This document shows positions 37,020 through 42,668 of a stretch of 42,668 nt of DNA, piece after piece. This DNA is from a bacterium. Its GTDB lineage: Bacteria > SZUA-182 > DTGQ01. Where the stretch lies: contig JAILZY010000025.1 in NCBI GenBank assembly GCA_023512255.1, forward strand, positions 1 through 42,668, given 5' to 3'. Under the pieces are notes generated by a model, which searched no databases, was not told the origin of the DNA, and saw only the letters and a program-made list of their open reading frames with translations. How positions within the stretch are numbered: the first letter of the stretch is position 1; every line of letters begins with the position of its first letter. Both the position numbers and the translations under genes were made by a program.

Positions 37020-37955
37020 TCAGTGTGGAATATCATAGGTCAGTGTTTGGAGCTGATTTTGCCTTTCAATCACAACTTTTATATGGGGTTCATTTTTAAA
37101 TTTCTGATAAGCAGCATAGGCCTTTTCCGGGCTGTCGACCGGCTCTCCATTGACCTCTTTGACAATATCTCCTGGCATAATGCCCAGTTTATCAAAAAAG
37201 CCTCCCTGCTTAACATTGGCGATCTGAAATCCATCGGGAGTATCAAGCTGCCCTTTAGCAAAATGCGGAACAATACGAATCTGAGTCAAAAGCTGGCTGG
37301 CATTTTCAATAGCCCGCGACAGCTCCGTCCGGTTAAGCTCCCACCTATTTTGAGATATCCGTCTGCCAAGGTTGCCTAAATCAAAACGGGCTAAGGGAGC
37401 AGAGGACTGCTCGGGCTGCTTCTGAGCCGAAGGCAGCTTATGTTCCAGATTCATAGGGCCAGCAGCCTCAGAGTCAGCAAAGGCTAAGAGAATTTCCTCA
37501 TTTCCCCCATGGTCAAGAATGACCTTGTTGCGGTAAATCTTAACCACCCTAGCCTCACTCACCATTTCACCCTCCCGGTACAGATCCTGCTTTTGGGTAT
37601 TAAGGTCTAAGATTATGGCCCATGGGCGGATGAGTCTTCCAACGATCGTTCCCAACAGTTTCAGCTTTAGGGGAGCCAAGGGTTTAATCTCCTGCGGTTT
37701 TGGTTCCTGAGATTTAGCTATCTCATCTCGTTTTTTAAGGTCAGCGGTTTGGAAAAGATTTCGCCGGTTGATTATTGTATAGTCGGAATACCCGGCCATA
37801 GCAGGCCGCGGTTTGGGTTGATGGTTCAGAGCAACCTCAAGCCCGCTTGGCTCTTCCCATTCAGTACTGATTTTAGACACAAAAAGATCCGCAGCCAGAA
37901 AGGAATTGGCAGTTACCAGCAAAACAGCCAAAAGCCAGAATAGTCTTTTAACCAT
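37020..37955 (-). CDS. gspC: Type II secretion protein GspC
   Basis: A 311-residue inner-membrane protein that links the platform to the secretin. Residues 4-25 are the membrane segment (RLFWLLAVLLVTANSFLAADLF). About 60-165 is the periplasmic HR domain (YTIINRRNLF, LKLLGTIVG, VVKIYRNKVILDHGG). Residues about 215-305 form a PDZ domain (GFQIANVKQGGFFDKLGIMPGDIVKEVNGEPV). It is the first gene of the C-D-E-F cluster, with 71 bases before gspD. Confidence 0.93.
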   Translation of the reverse strand: MVKRLFWLLAVLLVTANSFLAADLFVSKISTEWEEPSGLEVALNHQPKPRPAMAGYSDYTIINRRNLFQTADLKKRDEIAKSQEPKPQEIKPLAPLKLKLLGTIVGRLIRPWAIILDLNTQKQDLYREGEMVSEARVVKIYRNKVILDHGGNEEILLAFADSEAAGPMNLEHKLPSAQKQPEQSSAPLARFDLGNLGRRISQNRWELNRTELSRAIENASQLLTQIRIVPHFAKGQLDTPDGFQIANVKQGGFFDKLGIMPGDIVKEVNGEPVDSPEKAYAAYQKFKNEPHIKVVIERQNQLQTLTYDIPH

Positions 37956-38516
37956 ATTAAAAGAGATCTTGTCCCTGCAAGAGAGCTATTTTTGAAAAAA
38001 CATCAACAAATATCTAAAAAAGAGGAGCTTTTTAAATAAGAGCCTATCCTAACACCCTAATTAAATGAAAAATATTGCTCAACTTGCGGGAAACTTTAGG
38101 ATTGCCCCCTAAATGTCCGTGATCCTGTTCTAGCTCTCAAGGCCAAAAGATACACTATCGGGAAGCCCTCAAGACCCTGACCCGATACTATCAGGCACTT
38201 AAGTTGCAAATCTGGTTCATATTACAGATATTCAAAGAATCTGTCAACGTGCTTCTTGATTCTTGTGTGGATTCGATCAGGAATTCAGACACTTTTAAAG
38301 ATAAAGAGGGAAAGTTATAGCCATATTTCCTGAGAGGAGCGGAAATCTCCAGTTTTTTCGAAAAATTCTGGATTTTCCGCTTTGGCTCAGGATAGCTAAG
38401 GAAAGCGCTAACCACTTTTAAATTGCTAATTTAAATTGCAAATGAAGCAATTGTCAAGAGAGCTCTGCTTAGGTTAGCGAAGCACCTTTTCAGCAACAAG
38501 ATCAGGTGTAAGCAGA
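37956..38516. other. Intergenic region upstream of gspC with a strong hairpin
   Basis: No gene is supported. A frame at 38191-38415 (-) crosses the hairpin and shows no family features. On the + strand, 38130-38320 has an open frame without a start (GQKIHYREALKTLTRYYQAL) that could be the remnant of a lost gene; I could not place it. Confidence 0.5.
38338..38381. other. Long imperfect hairpin
   Basis: AGCGGAAATCTCCAG pairs with CTGGATTTTCCGCT (one mismatch/bulge) around TTTTTTCGAAAAATT, which is itself self-complementary, so nearly the whole 44 bases can fold. No T-run follows on either strand, so it is not a classical terminator; an RNA or cruciform structure is possible. Confidence 0.55.
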
Positions 38517-38846
38517 TTATTTCTGTGGCTCCAAAAATGGCTTTATCTTATCTTCAATAAAACTCTTGGGAACATTGCCCACAATCTGCTCTTTTTTCTC
38601 CCCATTCTTAAAGATGACCAAAGTTGGGATACTCATTATCTGGTAGGTAGATGCCATTTTGGGATTGACATCAATGTTAAGCTTGCCCACTTTCAACTTT
38701 CCCGCGTATTCATCCGCAATCTGAGACACCGTAGGGGCGATAGCACGACAGGGCATACACCACTCAGCCCAAAAATCTACCAAGACCGGCAACTCTGACT
38801 CCAGAACCTCTTTTTCAAAATTCTCATCACTCAGCTGTATTTCCAT
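38517..38846 (-). CDS. Thioredoxin with a CMPC active site
   Basis: A 109-residue cytosolic thioredoxin-fold oxidoreductase. The active site WCMPC (Cys30, Cys33) replaces the usual WCGPC; the remaining features are normal: VLVDFWAEWC, KLNIDVNP and the cis-Pro loop MSIPTLVIFKNGE. No signal peptide. Start 38846 is chosen over the frame extending to 38885, because AAAGGA lies just before this ATG and the extra 13 residues do not belong to the fold. The Met after the first Cys may shift redox potential or partner choice, which is inference. It stands alone. Confidence 0.92.
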   Translation of the reverse strand: MEIQLSDENFEKEVLESELPVLVDFWAEWCMPCRAIAPTVSQIADEYAGKLKVGKLNIDVNPKMASTYQIMSIPTLVIFKNGEKKEQIVGNVPKSFIEDKIKPFLEPQK

Positions 38847-38885
38847 AGCATCCTTTCCCTTCCCTTGGCATAGTATACTAGCCAA

Positions 38886-39232
38886 GCTATCTCAAGCTAT
38901 CTCTATGTTTGCCTGTTAATTTTTCCCTTAAAATATCCTACTTAAAATATCCTGCTGGTGCGACCCTAGACCTCATTTATCCACATAAAATTAAAATAAT
39001 AATAAAGATTAAAATAATAAAAACCTAAACCTACCCTCGACCATCAGCCCTAGCTAAGCTTGATCTTACTGTACAGCAGGGTCATTTTCAAGCCCTTTTC
39101 TTCTCTTCGATAGTATTCTCGTCAAGCTTAGGAATTTTTTATGATTTATTATGAAAAATCCCTAAAAGCTATCCACACACCTCATACTCTCAGCTCAAGG
39201 AAAACCTTAAAAGAACCATTGACCCTCAGCAG
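38886..39232. other. Intergenic region, AT-rich, short repeats
   Basis: No gene. TTAAAATATCCTRC occurs twice near 38929-38955. An imperfect hairpin at 39128-39165 (TTAGG-ATTTTTTAT / AT-AAAAATCCCTAA) could end transcription of the protease gene on the - strand, though its stem is AT-rich. Confidence 0.45.
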
Positions 39233-41245
39233 CTAAAGCAAACCCGGATAATAGACGATAAAGGGTAAATAGGATGGCTTAGAGTTTTGATTCACCATCT
39301 GACTAGTACCTGACATCTGGCTAGTACCTAAAGTTAATTCTACCCCTGCTGCTGGAATCAATCCTATCCCTGGCCAAAAGAGCCAAGAGCAGCCGAGCTT
39401 CTGCTGACCTAAGGGAAGATACTCGCCTTGATAAGAACTTGCGAATCTGGGGAGAAAATTATCACCTATCCCTAAGACAGCCAATGGCTCAAATATAGAC
39501 TGATAAGCGAAACTCCCCAAGCAAGCTCCAGAGGCAGCCGGTGAGATTGACAAAAAATCCTGACTGCTGGCCAAAGCCCCCCTTGATTCTGCTGCGGTCG
39601 CAGATCCTGTGGCCGCACCGCTTCCGATTCCGATCAGATAAGGAAGGGTCTGGTAGGCTCCAATGGCTTGATTGACTATTTTTGCCTCGATCAAGGCCGC
39701 TGCTTTCAGATATTCAACCGCCGGCCCGATTATCCCAGATGGTCCAATTACTCCAGCCGGATAAATTCTCCCTTGAGCGGGAAATAACGCCGCCTGATAA
39801 GCCGATGAGTAAGTTGGCATCAAAACCGGCCAAAGGCGCCCCTCGACCGCTGCCGCGGCTAGCGGTGCAGCTAAAGTTGCATCCACAGCCAGCAAGGCGG
39901 CATGTGGATTGACTACTCCCCATCCGTAATACTCATCCCAACCAGGCGTACCCATATCAATAGCAGACTGCTCCAAGATTCCTCTAACCTGAGCTGCCGA
40001 AAGCCTCCCCCCACTCCTGGCCAGAACCAGAGCAGCCACTCCCGAGACATAGGCACAGGCACTTGAGGTTCCCTCAGCATAGTAGAAGTCAAAGCGTCGA
40101 AAATTTCTCCCATCATGGGTCTGCTGATAAATTCCATCCGGGTTTCCATCCCCATCCTGATCCAGGGAAAGGTCTCCCCCCGGGGCAGCCAGGTCAACAT
40201 CAGGCCCATAGTTCGAATATGAGGAGGCAAACTGGTTGTCGTACCGAGTGGCAGATACCGAAATGGAGCTTGGATAAGAGGATGGGTAGTGAGGCTGATT
40301 CGAGGCCTCATTGCCCGCCGAGCAGATTACCAATACTCCCTGACTTGTGGCATAATTGATCGCCTCCTCTTCGGTGGCCGAAGGATCCCCGATCGATCCG
40401 TAGCTCATATTGATGATCTTGGCGCCATTGTTAACCGCATAGTAAATCCCATCGACAATAGTGGCCACATCCCCAGCACCGCTAGCGTCCAGCACCTTAA
40501 CCGGCATGAGACTGCACTGGAAGGCAACTCCAGCTCCGCCAATTAAGTTGTTGGAAGATTGGGCAATAATGCCGGCAATATGGGTCCCGTGTCGGTTGTC
40601 ATCATCTGGATGATCATCATTATTGATAAAATCCCAACCAGGCAGAAAACTGGTGTTGGCCAAATCAGGTGCCTGAGCAAACTTAAGGTAATTTTCATAA
40701 GCAATTCCAGTATCGAGCACCGCCACCACTACATCTTTGCCACTCGAAAGCTCCCAGGCCAAAGGAAGACCATTGATCTGCAGATGCCATTGCAAACCAA
40801 AAAGAGGATCGTTAGGAATAAACTCCTCAACTCGGCGGATAAAATTTGCCTCTGCCAGGGCAACCCCCGGCTCTCTACGCAGGGCCTGAACTAGATCACC
40901 AGCCACCTTAGCTGTGGTGGCTGATGTCGCTACCCGGTGAAATCCGCTATACGGGCTGCTAGACACCTGCTGCAAGGCATAGCGCTGGCTAAGGCTAGCT
41001 ATGAGGCTGGGTGAGACTCCAGGTTTTAATTTAATAAGGATTTCACCAGGACGGTACCGAGGGAAGGCGAAAGCTTGTTGGGCTATGCCCGAAGAATAGA
41101 GAAAAGCACCGCCTTGGGCGACAGGATACCCATAGATAGCTACTTGGACCAAGCCATGACCAAAAAGAGTAAAAATTGAAAACGAAAGAACAACAAATGA
41201 TAAAAAAATGCACTTATCAGTAGCCATCTTGAGCACCCGCTGCAT
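39233..41245 (-). CDS. Secreted subtilisin-like serine protease (S8)
   Basis: A 670-residue exported protease (679 from the upstream TTG at 41272; residue numbers here use that longer form). A hydrophobic N-terminal segment (about 22-48) is the signal. About 70-150 is a fervidolysin-like inhibitory propeptide (RYRPGEILIKLKPGVS). The catalytic triad is Asp187 in VVAVLDTGIA, His228 in NRHGTHIAG and Ser403 in EGTSSACAYVSG. The last region lacks the usual M-A-x-P-H after the serine (SACAYVSG). Residues about 470-679 form a C-terminal domain rich in Ala, Gly, Ile and Pro that I do not recognise. Start 41245 is the first ATG, with AAAGGTAGG 12 bases upstream. Possibly a type II secretion substrate (inference). 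Confidence 0.9.
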   Translation of the reverse strand: MQRVLKMATDKCIFLSFVVLSFSIFTLFGHGLVQVAIYGYPVAQGGAFLYSSGIAQQAFAFPRYRPGEILIKLKPGVSPSLIASLSQRYALQQVSSSPYSGFHRVATSATTAKVAGDLVQALRREPGVALAEANFIRRVEEFIPNDPLFGLQWHLQINGLPLAWELSSGKDVVVAVLDTGIAYENYLKFAQAPDLANTSFLPGWDFINNDDHPDDDNRHGTHIAGIIAQSSNNLIGGAGVAFQCSLMPVKVLDASGAGDVATIVDGIYYAVNNGAKIINMSYGSIGDPSATEEEAINYATSQGVLVICSAGNEASNQPHYPSSYPSSISVSATRYDNQFASSYSNYGPDVDLAAPGGDLSLDQDGDGNPDGIYQQTHDGRNFRRFDFYYAEGTSSACAYVSGVAALVLARSGGRLSAAQVRGILEQSAIDMGTPGWDEYYGWGVVNPHAALLAVDATLAAPLAAAAVEGRLWPVLMPTYSSAYQAALFPAQGRIYPAGVIGPSGIIGPAVEYLKAAALIEAKIVNQAIGAYQTLPYLIGIGSGAATGSATAAESRGALASSQDFLSISPAASGACLGSFAYQSIFEPLAVLGIGDNFLPRFASSYQGEYLPLGQQKLGCSWLFWPGIGLIPAAGVELTLGTSQMSGTSQMVNQNSKPSYLPFIVYYPGLL

Positions 41246-41700
41246 ACTCTGTATGAGCCTACCTTTCCGCAAGAAAATCGCACAACCACCAGATAATCGT
41301 TCAAAATTTTAAACCACCTCATCTTCATCTTTCTCACTTCGCTCTCTTTTTCTCACTTCTCGATTATTCTCTCACTCACACACCCACTCTCTCTCACTCA
41401 CACACTCTGTGCACAACTTGTCGCCCACATGGCTAAACCAAAGACCATTTTGGGCTTTGCTGTATGCTTGCCGCTTTGCTGAAAGGCAAGCACAGTCTCA
41501 AGCATAATCTCAACTATAATAGACTTTATCGTAAATATAACTAATTGAAATAACTAATTGAAAATAAACAACTTTTAAAAAACTAAGATTCAACCTAACT
41601 CTTTATATATCAATAGGTTACTTAAAACTTTAATTTTTATTGGAAATAAAAATCTATAAATAACAATAAGTTATAAAATAATTTCCGATTAAGTCTAATC

Positions 41701-41736
41701 TATTGAAAAGCCACAGCATCTATCGAAAAGCCACAG
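41701..41736. repeat. Tandem duplication, period 20
   Basis: TATTGAAAAGCCACAGC (41701-41717) is repeated as TATCGAAAAGCCACAGC (41721-41737) with one change. Non-coding. Confidence 0.85.
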
Positions 41737-41816
41737 CTCAAGCAATTCTATTTAAAAGCAAAAATGATGCCCAATTTTTAGCTAGGCTTTTTCTGGCTCC
41801 ACACCAGGGACAGGCT

Positions 41817-41848
41817 CTCATAGGGGAGGCTCTCTCATAGGGGAGGCT
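41817..41848. repeat. Tandem duplication, period 17
   Basis: CTCATAGGGGAGGCT occurs at 41817-41831 and 41834-41848, running directly into repeat family A. Confidence 0.9.
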
Positions 41849-41962
41849 CATAAGTGTCCGACCATATAAGGTTTATAATCTGACCATAGAAGGTTTATAA
41901 CTTGACATAATGGCGTAGTGGTCATTTCGCTAACAAAGCACGCAATTTTGGCCGAGCACAGG
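41847..41962. repeat. Composite of dispersed repeats A and B
   Basis: 41847-41918 is family A (CTCATAAGTGTCCGACCATA, then AAGGTTTATAA in two copies, then CTTGACATAAT--CGTAG; compare 6031-6079). It is followed at 41929-41962 by family B in reverse orientation (compare 6732-6780 and 765-817). The two families being joined here suggests parts of one larger decayed element. Confidence 0.75.
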
Positions 41963-42248
41963 GGCCGTCCCTGCAATTGATTGGGCAATTGAATCTGCTC
42001 TTGCACTTGGCGAGGAAACCACTTAGCCAATAAACAGGTGAAATAATTATCCTTATAGATATTTTCCCCATTTATATCCAATCCTAGTACGATCTTGACC
42101 AGATTACAATAAAGGGGAGTTTCTCATTCTCCACTTTCCAGGTAGAAAGAGAGGTTTTTTTTCGCCTGTATTTTCCACTTTCAACTATTGTGTTTTTTAC
42201 CTGGGGAACATCTGGTGGTAATCCATGTATGGTTGCAACAACCCTCTG

Positions 42249-42273
42249 GATTCCCGCCTATGTGGGAATGACA
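42249..42273. repeat. REP-like short palindrome
   Basis: GGATTCCCGCCTATGTGGGAATGAC: ATTCCC-GC pairs with GTGGGAAT around a 4-base loop. Similar broken motifs occur at 6385-6490 (GGATTCCTCCC and GGAATGAC). This kind of extragenic palindrome is widespread in bacteria. Confidence 0.6.
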
Positions 42274-42350
42274 TGAAATGCCTGCTCTTAGAAGGCATAT
42301 ACAAAACTGGAAGATAAAATGTGTCCGGTACTAAAAAGGGTAAAAAGACT

Positions 42351-42611
42351 ATGAGAAGATATATAAATATCCTAGTCATTTTTGAAGTTGTAATTTTAAC
42401 TGTCATAATTTCACTCTTAGTAACTGAAGCCAGTTTGACAGATACAATTACAGTGCCACTTGTTGAAGCGGGTTGGTTATACCGCCATTTTGAAATACCA
42501 AATGCTGAAAAGTATTTTCAGCCTCAAGAGAATACTTGTTGGTGCTGGGCTTCTACTCTTCAATTTGTTATAAACTACTTTTTAGGTGAATTCAGATGTT
42601 CCCCATGTTGA
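42351..42611 (+). pseudogene. Truncated papain-like cysteine protease, N-terminal part
   Basis: 86 residues from the ATG at 42351 (96 from 42321). An N-terminal hydrophobic segment (INILVIFEVVILTVIISLLV) would export or anchor it. The segment QPQENTCWCWASTLQFVINYF resembles the Gln and catalytic Cys region (Q-x5-C-W-A) of C39/C70 papain-like proteases. The frame stops at 42611, right after this region, without the His and Asp/Asn parts, and nothing in the last 57 bases restores it. It is therefore a truncated or frameshifted gene, or a small protein that only resembles the family. Ribosome binding site is weak. Confidence 0.45.
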
Positions 42612-42668
42612 AAAAATAATGTTGAAAATATAAAGGGGAGGAGAGAAAATAAAGAGAGAAGAAAGTTA

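Larger units (their letters stand above)
41273..42320. other. Gene-free repeat-rich stretch
   Basis: About 1 kb without a supported gene: a pyrimidine-rich CTCACTCACACAC tract (41335-41410), AT-rich DNA with TAACTAATTGAAA repeats (41538-41570), two period-20/17 tandem duplications (41701-41736, 41817-41848), dispersed repeat families A and B (41847-41962) and a REP-like palindrome (42249-42273). Confidence 0.65.

Noticed and set aside
38130-38320. Start-less + strand frame (GQKIHYREALKTLTRYYQAL...) that could be a transposase remnant
   Set aside because: Too short and no recognisable catalytic motif; could not be assigned.
41848-42081. Open frame of 77 residues on the - strand
   Set aside because: Consists largely of dispersed repeats A and B; the similar sequence at 6 kb is also untranslated.

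Overview
The window looks like a chromosomal piece from an uncultivated, diderm, probably anaerobic bacterium. The diderm reading rests on type II secretion genes, including a secretin. Anaerobic life is an inference from the V-type ATPase with a sodium-site rotor, the DUF5320 protein and the lack of respiratory genes. Several proteins (periplasmic M23 peptidase, GspC-D-E-F set) resemble those of Deltaproteobacteria-like lineages, but the sequence does not allow a firm placement and a candidate phylum is equally possible. Genes are spaced by long, AT-rich intergenic regions full of short tandem duplications and dispersed repeats. I saw no rRNA, tRNA, CRISPR array or intact insertion sequence.

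Layout. 1-6.1 kb: a DUF5320 protein (-), two small secreted low-complexity proteins (+), a zinc-ribbon membrane protein (+) and a class II aldolase (-). 6.8-10.7 kb: a 1265-residue secreted adhesin-like protein (-) with a choice-of-anchor L-like domain, four nearly identical 81-residue modules and three HYR-type domains. 10.7-12.8 kb: gene-poor AT-rich DNA. 12.8-19.4 kb (+): a complete F-type ATP synthase operon a-c-b-alpha-gamma-beta-epsilon with no separate delta gene; a delta C-terminal-like domain is instead fused to the N-terminus of alpha. 19.6-21.0 kb (-): M23 peptidase. 21.2-30.1 kb (-): a complete V/A-type ATPase operon H-I-K-E-C-F-A-B-D. 30.5-38.0 kb (-): a repetitive coiled-coil protein and gspF, gspE, gspD, gspC. 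38.5-41.3 kb (-): thioredoxin and a secreted subtilisin-like protease. The right end holds a short fragment resembling the N-terminal part of a papain-like cysteine protease.

How it fits together. The F-type and V-type operons face each other, separated only by the peptidase gene. The F-type c subunit lacks the known sodium ligands, while the V-type K subunit carries the whole sodium-ligand set known from Enterococcus hirae NtpK. The simplest reading is one proton-coupled and one sodium-coupled rotary ATPase in the same cell, which could link the ATP pool to both ion gradients. The type II secretion genes could export the HYR protein, the protease and the small secreted proteins, but pseudopilin and platform genes G-M are not in this window.
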